A stretch of 20,278 nt of DNA, from NCBI GenBank assembly GCA_910586095.1, contig CAJUHQ010000068.1, positions 1-20,278 of the forward strand, in the 5' to 3' direction. The stretch is from an uncultured Lachnospiraceae bacterium. Its GTDB lineage: Bacteria; Bacillota; Clostridia; Lachnospirales; Lachnospiraceae. How positions within the stretch are numbered: position 1 is the first letter of the stretch; each line of letters opens with the position of its first letter. Position numbers and translations under genes: made by a program. The notes under the pieces are model-generated. The model did no database searches, had not been told where the DNA came from, and was given only the letters and a program-made list of their open reading frames with translations. Of this stretch, positions 7,625 through 15,190 are shown in pieces.

Positions 7625-9965
7625 AATTACAAAATAATGTACGATATTCTTCATAATCTACAAACTCTTGTGTTTGATCTATATATACAATTGTATGTTG
7701 TAAATCGTAATATTTTTGTAAATATTCAATTTGTTTTTCATCAAATATTGTTCCTTCTAAATTTGCTCCTATGAAATTTGCTTTAAACAAATTTCTGTTT
7801 AAATCTGCTCTGCCTAAATCTGCTCCTCTTAAATCTGTTTTTCTTAAATCTGCTCCAATGAAATCTGCTCCTCTTAGATCTACTTCTTTTAAATCTGCTT
7901 CTCTTACATCCGCTTCTCTTAAATTTGCTCCAATTAAAATTGCTTTTCTTAAATCTGCTCCAATTAAATTTGTCCGTCTTAAGTCTGCATCACTTAAATT
8001 TGTTTCGTTTAAATTTGTTTTAATTAAATCTGCCTTTCTTAAATTTGCTTTTCTTAAATCTGCTCCTCTTAAATTTGTTTCAGTTAAAATTGCTTCGCTT
8101 AAATTTACTTCGCTTAAATTTGCTTTTCTTAACTTTACTTCTTTTAAATTTGCTCCAATTAAAATTGCTTCGCCTAAATTTGCTTTTCTTAACTCTACTT
8201 CTTTTAAATTTGCTCCAATTAAAATTGCTTCTCTCAAATTTGCTCCGTTTAAATGTGCTCCGCTTAAGTCCGCTCCGCTTAAATTTGCTTTTCTTAAATC
8301 TATTTTTCTTAAATCTGCTCCTCTCAAATTTGCTCCTCTTAAATTTGCTTCTCTTAAATCTGCTCCTCTTAAATCTAATTTAACTAAATTTAACTTCATT
8401 AAATTAGTATCAAATAGGTTGGGATACATTTTTATATAGTAAACAATTTTTTTATCAAATTTAAAATAATTTTTCTCCCACAAATGTATGATTTCAAGCA
8501 TATTTGTAAATATTCTTAATTCACAATCAATTACATTTCTATAACATTTTCCTGTATGATAAGTCATACCATCTTTTAACATCAAAGTAAATGTATCATT
8601 TACTGTATCAACTTTATCTCGTAAATTACCACTTCTAATTCTATATTTCAAAAATTCAAGTATTTCATCTGATAGTATCCGCCTTGAAAATAATTCTCCC
8701 AAAATACCAGCTGAATCAATTTCTGCTGTATTTTCTTCTTTTAATACTATCTTATCAATTACTTTATAAATGTACTCTGCTATAAAGTATTCATATATAG
8801 ATTTATGAATAAACTCTATGTTTGCTGATGTATTTTCAAATAAATGTTTAATTGGAAATTCTAAAATACTCACAGCTCTTCCCTGAAATAATAATTCAGG
8901 TATTGTATATTCATTTCTCGAAAGAACTAATTCATCCTTTTCAAACATCTTACATGCAACCGCTCTTAAAAATTCCAGATAACATATTATATTATCTGAA
9001 TTTCTCATAATTTGTGAACCACTATCATATTCGCAAAACTTATCAAATATACCTCCTTCTTCGGCAAAAATACGGTTATATAGCTCGGGCTTCGTAGGAT
9101 TTTCACTAATATCTATATTAGACATAATAGCCATATACAATATTACGGGTATCCCCAAAACTTCTAAATTAGTCTTTACTTTTTCTTTTTTTGCAAGACC
9201 ATCACCAGAAATGATCTTACAAAATCGGTCTACTTTTTCTATATCAAACTTTTGAATTTCTATTACATTTGCAAAATAATGTATATCAATATAATTAATT
9301 CTTGAAGTAATGATACATTTACAATTTTCAAAATCTTTCATATCATTTAGAAAATCATTAAGTACTCTATTACGAACATCCAATGTTTTCATTTCATCAA
9401 ATCCATCAAGAATAATTGTTTTACTCTCTAGCTCTTTTCTCTTACACCCTCCTGTAATACAAATTGCTTTCAATAATCCATTTTCTAACTCTTCTTTGTC
9501 CCAATCACGAAATCTCAAAATAATAATACTACTATCATTCCTATACTCATTTGCAATCCATGAAACGATACTTGATTTTCCCATCCCTGGTACACCTGCA
9601 ATAAGCATGGTCGTGGTTTTATTATATTGTACAAATTTTCTTATTATATTATCTAAAATATCCCCCCTAGCAAACCCTATTTTTTGATTCATTTTATATA
9701 TTTCATAGTCTGGCGTAATAAAAGCATCTGATAACGTCACAGGGCTTTCATCATTGTCAAGATGAAGAAAGAGCCTACTGTTCCAACTATCTATATACTG
9801 TTGTTTCATATTATTTTGAAATTCATTATATTTGTCACTTGTATTAGAAATTTTTTCATTACGGTTGTATTGAACTGCACTAACTTTTGAATCATTTTTA
9901 GCAATAATAACTTGTGCTCCATCATGAACATTAATCTCTACTTTATTTACAATATCCTCTTCCAT
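7623..9965 (-). CDS. NACHT (STAND) ATPase with C-terminal pentapeptide repeats
   Basis: A 780-residue NLR-like protein. Residues 9-36 form a short beta-rich motif (INVHDGAQVIIAK, then SAVQYN) that resembles the N-terminus of the preceding 115-aa protein. The NACHT NTPase follows: Walker A GVPGMGKSS (124-132), Walker B TIILDGFDEM (183-192), sensor CIITSR (217-222) and a GIP motif (271-273). A winged-helix/helical region ends with FIHKSIYEYFIAEYIY (385-400). From about 510 to 741 there are some 46 A(D/N)LxX pentapeptides, expected to form a right-handed quadrilateral beta-helix of about 11-12 coils. A 39-residue non-repeat tail closes the protein. NACHT proteins oligomerise after ligand sensing, and several bacterial ones act against phage, so the repeats are probably the sensor or scaffold. 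GAGGAAT overlaps the upstream stop, only 10 bp away. The gene looks more AT-rich than its neighbours. Defence function is inferred. Confidence 0.9.
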   Translation of the reverse strand: MEEDIVNKVEINVHDGAQVIIAKNDSKVSAVQYNRNEKISNTSDKYNEFQNNMKQQYIDSWNSRLFLHLDNDESPVTLSDAFITPDYEIYKMNQKIGFARGDILDNIIRKFVQYNKTTTMLIAGVPGMGKSSIVSWIANEYRNDSSIIILRFRDWDKEELENGLLKAICITGGCKRKELESKTIILDGFDEMKTLDVRNRVLNDFLNDMKDFENCKCIITSRINYIDIHYFANVIEIQKFDIEKVDRFCKIISGDGLAKKEKVKTNLEVLGIPVILYMAIMSNIDISENPTKPELYNRIFAEEGGIFDKFCEYDSGSQIMRNSDNIICYLEFLRAVACKMFEKDELVLSRNEYTIPELLFQGRAVSILEFPIKHLFENTSANIEFIHKSIYEYFIAEYIYKVIDKIVLKEENTAEIDSAGILGELFSRRILSDEILEFLKYRIRSGNLRDKVDTVNDTFTLMLKDGMTYHTGKCYRNVIDCELRIFTNMLEIIHLWEKNYFKFDKKIVYYIKMYPNLFDTNLMKLNLVKLDLRGADLREANLRGANLRGADLRKIDLRKANLSGADLSGAHLNGANLREAILIGANLKEVELRKANLGEAILIGANLKEVKLRKANLSEVNLSEAILTETNLRGADLRKANLRKADLIKTNLNETNLSDADLRRTNLIGADLRKAILIGANLREADVREADLKEVDLRGADFIGADLRKTDLRGADLGRADLNRNLFKANFIGANLEGTIFDEKQIEYLQKYYDLQHTIVYIDQTQEFVDYEEYRTLFCN
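7760..8440 (-). repeat. Pentapeptide-coding 15-bp repeat array
   Basis: About 46 degenerate 15-bp units encode the pentapeptide domain, with CTTAAATTTGCT-like words on the plus strand. The blocks 8101-8160 and 8161-8220 differ at only about four of 60 bases. At protein level this is two 20-residue units beginning EAILIGANLKEV. Sixty bases equal four pentapeptides, or one full turn of the beta-helix, which fits recent expansion by whole coils. Confidence 0.85.
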
Positions 9966-9975
9966 ACCTATTCCT

Positions 9976-10323
9976 CTAATGAATAAATGGTGTAATATAA
10001 TCCACTAATTTCTGTAAGTTATCTGCTAAAGTCGGTATTCCATTTGCAATAGTAAACATTGGTGCAATTACAGTCAAATAACTTCTTAGCCTACTCACTT
10101 TTGGTTCTGGTTTTTTTAATTCTTCATCTGCCATCTCTACTATATCTTTAATTTGTTCTGCGTCTTCTTCTTTCAAATGTGATAAGTTGTCTATAATTCC
10201 CTTCATAATAGTATCTAATTCATTTGCTGGTACTCCATTATTCTGTGTTACATATATCGTTGCGTTATCTTTTGCTATACTTACTTGCCCACCGTTCACA
10301 TTAAATGTTGTAGTATCATTCAT
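9976..10323 (-). CDS. Small partner protein sharing the NACHT protein's N-terminal motif
   Basis: A 115-residue protein of unrecognised family. Residues 5-30 (FNVNGGQVSIAKDN, then IYVTQNN) are a beta-strand/turn/beta-strand-like motif that resembles residues 9-36 of the NACHT protein encoded 10 bp downstream. An acidic helical middle (about 33-70, KEEDAEQIKDIVEMADEE) follows. The C-terminus (about 76-115) contains the hydrophobic stretch YLTVIAPMFTIANGIPTLA and an amphipathic end. There is no signal peptide. AAGGAG precedes the ATG and a strong promoter lies at 10364-10392, so this is the first gene of the two-gene operon. Possible roles are a signalling adaptor, an inhibitor of the ATPase, or a membrane-active effector triggered through the shared motif. 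All three are inference. Confidence 0.8.
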   Translation of the reverse strand: MNDTTTFNVNGGQVSIAKDNATIYVTQNNGVPANELDTIMKGIIDNLSHLKEEDAEQIKDIVEMADEELKKPEPKVSRLRSYLTVIAPMFTIANGIPTLADNLQKLVDYITPFIH

Positions 10324-10363
10324 CTTTTTTATTTCTCCTTCATCACAAAAATATTTAGTTTTT

Positions 10364-10392
10364 ATTATAATATCATCTTAGTTATATTTCAA
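10364..10392 (-). promoter_or_regulatory. Strong sigma-A promoter of the NACHT operon
   Basis: TTGAAA (10387-10392) and a perfect TATAAT (10364-10369) are 17 bp apart on the minus strand, about 40 bp before the 115-aa gene. This near-consensus promoter suggests constitutive transcription, as expected for a standing sensor system. Confidence 0.7.
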
Positions 10393-10444
10393 TTTACCTA
10401 TAGTTCATAAATCAACAGGTAATTATTTGTAATTTTGCAAAAAT

Positions 10445-10484
10445 AAAGCATATCAGATAAGTCCTCCTTATCTAATATGCTTTA
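10445..10484 (-). terminator. Terminator after the methyltransferase gene
   Basis: Arms of AAAGCATAT plus AGATAAG form a 17-bp stem with one mismatch and the loop TCCTC. TTTATTTTT follows on the minus strand. It separates the methyltransferase transcript from the NACHT operon promoter. The rest of 10485-10622 has only a 26-codon frame (10496-10576) without a ribosome binding site. Confidence 0.75.
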
Positions 10485-10622
10485 TAATCATCTTTCTATT
10501 GTCCTACTATCTTATATCTCTTCTTGCCATCTGTCATGATGGAATAAACACCCGTTCTTTTATTCCCATCCAACATTGTATGATTCTTTATGCTACTGCT
10601 ACTTTACTTTTAGATAATAATT

Positions 10623-11240
10623 TTATTTCTTAAAATCAAACTGTACTAGTTTTTTCCCATTAGGTAATGCCTGTTCTTTTTTATCTATCAAAAAATACCC
10701 TATATTCTTCAAAACAGCTATCAATTCATCTTCTTGTATTTTATGATGCACATTGTTTAGGCCATCAAAAACATGAATATATGGGGAATCCGAAACAAAA
10801 TTGTCATCCATATTGACTTGGATAATGCATGATACATACAATGGACTACTTTGAATAACTACATTTTTGAAATTTTGATACCCAATATATTCTATTAGCA
10901 AGTTAGCTATAACCATATCTGCATGGGGAAGATCTATGTTTTTGTCAGTCAAATCTACACAGATACATTCCAATATTTGGGATAAGTTTTTGTACCTCTT
11001 TGCACATTCTTCCAAATACTTTTGATTAATATCTATACCATATACCTTATGAATCTTTTTTGTGTCAATATGTTCTAAACCATTACCACCTGCAACCCCT
11101 AAAACTGTAACCGTCTTTATTGCATATAGGCTAAACTGATTTTTCATCATATTCTTTAGCGTTTGAAGTTGCATGACTGAATCTAATTTCATATGATTTT
11201 CATAATCTGACAGTTCAATCTCTTCCCACGGATTTGTCAC
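10623..11240 (-). CDS. Class I SAM-dependent methyltransferase
   Basis: A 205-residue soluble protein with a Rossmann-type methyltransferase core. Motif I is VTVLGVAGGNGLEHI at about 43-57, a variant of the SAM-binding E/DxGxGxG loop. An acidic residue follows at the end of beta-2 (KVYGIDINQKYLEEC), and motif IV-like DMVIANLLIEYIGY comes at about 106-119. The substrate cannot be inferred; relatives methylate small molecules or proteins. The start is GTG with TGGAGG 6 nt upstream, and the ATG alternatives lie inside the conserved N-terminal helix. It seems to be a single-gene unit with its own terminator and a candidate promoter, and not part of the NACHT operon. Confidence 0.8.
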   Translation of the reverse strand: MTNPWEEIELSDYENHMKLDSVMQLQTLKNMMKNQFSLYAIKTVTVLGVAGGNGLEHIDTKKIHKVYGIDINQKYLEECAKRYKNLSQILECICVDLTDKNIDLPHADMVIANLLIEYIGYQNFKNVVIQSSPLYVSCIIQVNMDDNFVSDSPYIHVFDGLNNVHHKIQEDELIAVLKNIGYFLIDKKEQALPNGKKLVQFDFKK

Positions 11241-11380
11241 TTTTAGCCTCCATACTACACCTATTCTTTATTATCTATGCTAAATGCACATACTTTTCAT
11301 TTTGGTCCTTTGTAACAATATATGCAATCCTAATTTGATTACTGCTAGGAACTTATTATGGTTACTATACATTAGATACG

Positions 11381-11408
11381 ATAATAGAACAAGTATACGA
11401 CAAGACAA
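11381..11408 (-). promoter_or_regulatory. Candidate promoter of the methyltransferase gene
   Basis: TTGTCT (11403-11408) and TATTAT (11381-11386) are 16 bp apart, about 140 bp before the GTG start. The boxes are reasonable and the spacing is one base short. The rest of 11241-11528 shows no gene and no clear terminator for the upstream gene. Confidence 0.35.
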
Positions 11409-11528
11409 TTTTTTTGCAACTAAATTTTCCCTTAATTAAAAGCCCTAACACAGCCGTTTTTACAATCTACTCTCAATGATATTACACAAACTATAACAAA
11501 AATGATTTATCCGTTTGCAAATTGAAGT

Positions 11529-11996
11529 TTAATCCCACCAACAATAATATCTAAAATAATTATTATAAGATAGCTTTGTACTTGGAATCAACTCCCCATT
11601 CTTGCCAATAAGAAACGTAGGTTGCGAAAAATCCGTCTCTTCTCCAATATCACTTGGAAATAGATCTTTTGACTCATTGAAAATTTGCTTTATTTCCATA
11701 AGCGACAATTTGCTAAAAATAATCAGGGTATCTGCATAAATAAATTGCTCACTAGTATTTTCTTCAAGTCCATAGACTTGCACAAACACTTTTGCGTTTT
11801 CATCAATGCTAAGTAAATTTTCAATGAGATCAATATATCCTTGTTTCCCTTCAAGCTGCTCACATGAAAAATCTGTAAAATCATCTGTAGGATCTAAGAA
11901 ATCCTTATATGAAAACCAATAATTATTTGTATAGTTTTTGTTATTCTCATCCACTTTTAATAATGTTAAAATAGTGCCTTTTTGTTGATTATCCAT
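11529..11996 (-). CDS. Hypothetical protein, 155 aa
   Basis: I do not recognise this acidic soluble protein. It starts MDNQQKGTILTLLKVDE and ends with an aromatic-rich tail (YFRYYCWWD). There is no signal peptide or membrane segment. The composition, with alternating strands and helices and many D, E, N and F residues, resembles small immunity-like or regulatory proteins, but no motif proves that. AGGGA lies about 10 nt before the ATG. It lies about 50 bp after metAA in the same direction and could be its last operon partner, with no functional link apparent. Confidence 0.65.
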   Translation of the reverse strand: MDNQQKGTILTLLKVDENNKNYTNNYWFSYKDFLDPTDDFTDFSCEQLEGKQGYIDLIENLLSIDENAKVFVQVYGLEENTSEQFIYADTLIIFSKLSLMEIKQIFNESKDLFPSDIGEETDFSQPTFLIGKNGELIPSTKLSYNNYFRYYCWWD

Positions 11997-12045
11997 ATGG
12001 TTTGTCCCTGAAATTCCAATTACTATATGTACTACTTATCATTTT

Positions 12046-12951
12046 CTACCACTCATAAGGCGTATTTTGATATACGTAATAATCTAACCAATTGGTATAA
12101 AGGTTATTGCAGTGTGACCGCCATTGCAAAGGCGGTTTTTGAGTTGGATCATCATTGGGATAATAATTTCTTGGCATATGTATAGAAAGACCTTTTTCTA
12201 AATCGCGCTTATACTCTGCATCTAATGTATAACGATCATATTCTGGATGGCCATTCACAAAAACTTTTTTGCCATTTTCAGCATACGCAAGAAAAATCCC
12301 TGCCTCTGGAGACTCTGCGAGCACTGTAATCGAATCGCACTGATGAATTGTGGCAGCAGGTGTTTCTGTGTGACGGCTATGCGGTGCGAAAAAATAATCA
12401 TCAAAACCACGCACTAGCGGAACTTTTCTGTTTTGTACCTTATGAGAATACAATCCAAATAGCTTTTCAGGCAATAGACGCTTCTGAATACCATAATAGT
12501 GATAAAATCCTGCTTGGGCTCCCCAACATATATGAAATGTAGATGTCACATGATCCTCAGCCCAATCCATAATTTCACATAGCTCTCCCCAGTAATCAAC
12601 CTCCTCAAAGACAAGATCTTCCACTGGCGCGCCTGTGATAATCAAACCATCAAACCTTCTATTTTTAATATTGTGAAACGTAGTATAAAAATGATTCAAA
12701 TGATTTGCAGATGTATTGAGAGACACATGGCTTGTAACCATCAAAAAAGTTACATCTACCTGCAAAGGCGTATTAGATAACGCACGCAAAAGTTGCAGCT
12801 CCGTATCCTGCTTAACTGGCATCAGATTTAGGATACAGACCTGCAACGGCCTAATATCCTGATGAATCGCGCGATTTTCATCCATCACAAATATATTTTC
12901 GTTTTCTAATATCTCTTTTGCTGGTAGATCATTTTGTACTTTTATAGGCAT
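12046..12951 (-). CDS. metAA: Homoserine O-acetyltransferase, MetA family
   Basis: A 301-residue cytosolic enzyme that acylates L-homoserine at the first committed step of methionine synthesis. It matches the MetA family end to end (MPIKVQNDLPAKEIL, RPLQVCILNLMPVKQDTE, SRHTE). The catalytic cysteine is C142 (HICWGAQA), and the catalytic H235 and E237 are in NGHPEYD. Position 111 is glutamate (TGAPVEDL). In this family Glu111 is associated with acetyl-CoA use, whereas Gly111 goes with succinyl-CoA, so acetyltransferase is the better name even though many pipelines call the family succinyltransferase. AGGGGAG precedes the ATG. It starts 24 bp after ligA, so the two are probably co-transcribed. 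No SAM riboswitch or T-box is visible ahead of it. Confidence 0.93.
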   Translation of the reverse strand: MPIKVQNDLPAKEILENENIFVMDENRAIHQDIRPLQVCILNLMPVKQDTELQLLRALSNTPLQVDVTFLMVTSHVSLNTSANHLNHFYTTFHNIKNRRFDGLIITGAPVEDLVFEEVDYWGELCEIMDWAEDHVTSTFHICWGAQAGFYHYYGIQKRLLPEKLFGLYSHKVQNRKVPLVRGFDDYFFAPHSRHTETPAATIHQCDSITVLAESPEAGIFLAYAENGKKVFVNGHPEYDRYTLDAEYKRDLEKGLSIHMPRNYYPNDDPTQKPPLQWRSHCNNLYTNWLDYYVYQNTPYEW

Positions 12952-12975
12952 TTTGCTAACTCCCCTCTGATCGTC

Positions 12976-14970
12976 CTATGGCTGGATTTCCAGATATTCC
13001 TTTATAAATTGCTCTTCTGTGACAATGGGCACATTCAACTCTTTTGCCTTTTTATTTTTGGAAGAATTGGATGTATTGTCATTGTTAATAAGGCACGTGG
13101 TCTTAGCCGAAACACTTCCAGCTACCTTTCCTCCCTTTTTCTCAATTAAATCTTTTAGCTCATTTCGGCTGCCAAAATGAGTAAGGCTACCTGTCACAAC
13201 AAATGTTTTTCCATCTAATGTTTGACTAGCTTCGTCAATCTCTTCTTTTTGTATATGAACCTCTCTCAAAAGATTGTCAAACTGTTCACTATTTTCACTG
13301 TTGGCAAAATAGTCTACAAAGGCTCTCCCAATCACTTCTCCAATTCCATCAATCTCACTAAGTTCTTCTATTGTGGCACGACGCATAGCATCCAAATCAT
13401 ATTTGTAATACTTGCAAATCACCTTAGCATTGGCAAGTCCAATATTAGTTATTCCTAAACTATATATCAATTTGGGAAGCTCCACTGTTCTAGCTACTTC
13501 TATACTATCTATTAACTTTTTGTAAGAGCGTTTGCCAAAACCTTCCATTTCGACAATTTTTTCTTGATATTGATCCAGATGAAAAATATCCTGGTATTGA
13601 TGCACAAATCCCTGAGCGATAAACTTTTCTAGAGTAGCTTCAGACAAGCCATCAATATTCATAGCATCACGACTCACAAATAGCGTAAATGCCTTGATTT
13701 TCTTGGCATCACAAGAGGGATTGGTACAATATAGCGACTGTACTTCATTCACTGCTCTAATCTCAGTAGCTCCTCCACATACTGGACATACATGTGGAAT
13801 CTCTATTGTTCCACTGCATGTAAGATTTTCTGCTATCTGTGGAATAATCATATTGGCCTTATAGACTGTAATAGTGTCTCCAATGCCGAGTTGTAATCCC
13901 TGCAAAATGCTAATATTATGGACAGATGCACGGCTGACAGTAGTTCCTTCAAGTTCCACAGGCTCAAAGATTGCCACTGGATTTATAAGTCCTGTACGGC
14001 TTGCACTCCACTCAATCTCTTTGAGTGTTGTCTCTCGTATCTCATCAGCCCACTTAAATGCGATAGAATCGCGTGGGAATTTTGCTGTGCGTCCTAATGA
14101 GCGCCCATATGCTATATCATCATACGTCAGCACTAAACCATCTGAAGGCACATCATAATCCTGAATCTTCTTCTCGTAATCTGCCACTGCATCTACAACC
14201 GTGTCTGCTTGTACCTTCTGATACTCTACAATATCAAAACCCTGTGCTTTTAAAAACAACAATTGCTTTTCACGCGAATTTTCAAAGTCTATTCCTTCTG
14301 CCCTAACAAGAGAAAATGCAAAAAATCGAACGTTTCGCTCGGCTGTAATCTGGTTATTTAGCTGTCTAACAGAACCCGAACACAGATTGCGTGGATTTTT
14401 ATATTTGGCATCTACATCTTCTATCTGATTATTAATCTTCTCAAAATCTGTGTATGTGATAACAGCTTCCCCACGCAATATCAGTTCACCCTCATGCTGG
14501 ATGCGCAGTGGAATATTTTGAAATACTTTTGCATTGTTTGTAATTACTTCTCCAACTTCACCATTTCCACGCGTAACTGCTTTTATCAACTCTCCCTTTT
14601 GGTATGTGAGTACAATTGTAAGACCATCTAATTTCCAACTAAGCAATCCATCTTTGTCGCCAAGCCATGTTTTGAGTTCATCGCGGTCTTTCGTCTTTCC
14701 AAGTGAAAGCATTGGACTTTCATGAGCCTCTTTAGGAAGCTCTTCAACTGCCTCGTAACCCACATTTATAGTAGGGCTTCCAGAAAGCACCATCCCTGTC
14801 TCTTGCTCTAATGCCACTAGCTCGTCATATAACCGATCGTACTCTAGATTGCTCATAATCTCTCTATCCTGAGCATAATACGCCTTTGAAGCCTCTCTAA
14901 GCTTCTCCACTAGTGCTTTCATCCTATCTTGTTTTGTATGATTATGTACTACTTCATTTTCTATTTCCAT
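12976..14970 (-). CDS. ligA: NAD-dependent DNA ligase LigA
   Basis: A 664-residue enzyme that seals nicks during replication and repair using NAD+. Domain order is complete: an NMN-binding Ia domain with the YY/LEYDRLYDEL motif near 31-51, an adenylation domain with catalytic K113 in WKLDG (113-116), and an OB-fold. A four-cysteine zinc finger follows (CPVCGG then YCTNPSC), then helix-hairpin-helix repeats (MEGFGKRS, LGITNIGLANA, IDGIGEVIG) and a C-terminal BRCT domain (GKTFVVTGSL). The sequence before the active lysine is SW instead of the common EP/EV, a divergence seen in some clostridial ligases. The start follows GGAGG by 6-7 nt. It heads a unit with metAA and the 155-aa gene. Confidence 0.95.
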   Translation of the reverse strand: MEIENEVVHNHTKQDRMKALVEKLREASKAYYAQDREIMSNLEYDRLYDELVALEQETGMVLSGSPTINVGYEAVEELPKEAHESPMLSLGKTKDRDELKTWLGDKDGLLSWKLDGLTIVLTYQKGELIKAVTRGNGEVGEVITNNAKVFQNIPLRIQHEGELILRGEAVITYTDFEKINNQIEDVDAKYKNPRNLCSGSVRQLNNQITAERNVRFFAFSLVRAEGIDFENSREKQLLFLKAQGFDIVEYQKVQADTVVDAVADYEKKIQDYDVPSDGLVLTYDDIAYGRSLGRTAKFPRDSIAFKWADEIRETTLKEIEWSASRTGLINPVAIFEPVELEGTTVSRASVHNISILQGLQLGIGDTITVYKANMIIPQIAENLTCSGTIEIPHVCPVCGGATEIRAVNEVQSLYCTNPSCDAKKIKAFTLFVSRDAMNIDGLSEATLEKFIAQGFVHQYQDIFHLDQYQEKIVEMEGFGKRSYKKLIDSIEVARTVELPKLIYSLGITNIGLANAKVICKYYKYDLDAMRRATIEELSEIDGIGEVIGRAFVDYFANSENSEQFDNLLREVHIQKEEIDEASQTLDGKTFVVTGSLTHFGSRNELKDLIEKKGGKVAGSVSAKTTCLINNDNTSNSSKNKKAKELNVPIVTEEQFIKEYLEIQP

Positions 14971-15056
14971 ACTAATCCTCCATTCTTATCAAAGTCTGCG
15001 AATTTGAGCGTCAGCACAATATTTGCAAAACGAACAAGTTCGTTTGTGAAAAATTT

Positions 15057-15116
15057 AGTTTTCACATTAACTCTCATATCAAGATGTGTGAAATTTTCGT
15101 TTCACATATTAACCTA
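15057..15116. repeat. Structured intergenic repeat, copy B
   Basis: This second copy of the element at 44-131 reads TTTTCACAtTAACTCtCAT, ATCAaGATG, then the hairpin TGTGAAA (15087-15093) with TTTCACA (15100-15106). It lacks the 24-base GC-rich insert of copy A. Just upstream is another hairpin, AAACGAAC-AA-GTTCGTTT (about 15028-15045). It occupies the 220-bp gap before ligA. Confidence 0.45.
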
Positions 15117-15190
15117 TACTGTCAACAATCCACAATTTTAAGCCTGTCTCAAATTTTTAATCTACCTTCATGTCTTAGAACTATTCAACC

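Noticed and set aside
7771..8400. Regular short repeats that might be taken for a CRISPR array
   Set aside because: The repeats are contiguous 15-bp coding units with no spacers of constant length, and they translate in frame to pentapeptides.
7771..8439. Plus-strand open frame of 222 codons with repeating KSAPLKF-type sequence, and a 112-codon leucine-rich frame at 8045-8383
   Set aside because: These are antisense shadows of the pentapeptide array. The 15-bp periodicity keeps opposite frames open, there is no ribosome binding site, and the composition is not protein-like.
10496..10576. 26-codon minus-strand frame starting MLDGNKRTGVYS
   Set aside because: It has no ribosome binding site and is too short to judge. 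It could be the tail of a lost gene, but nothing supports coding.
10623..11240. The methyltransferase as a third component of the NACHT system
   Set aside because: It has its own terminator at 10445-10484, the NACHT operon has a separate promoter, and the protein looks like an ordinary small class I methyltransferase.
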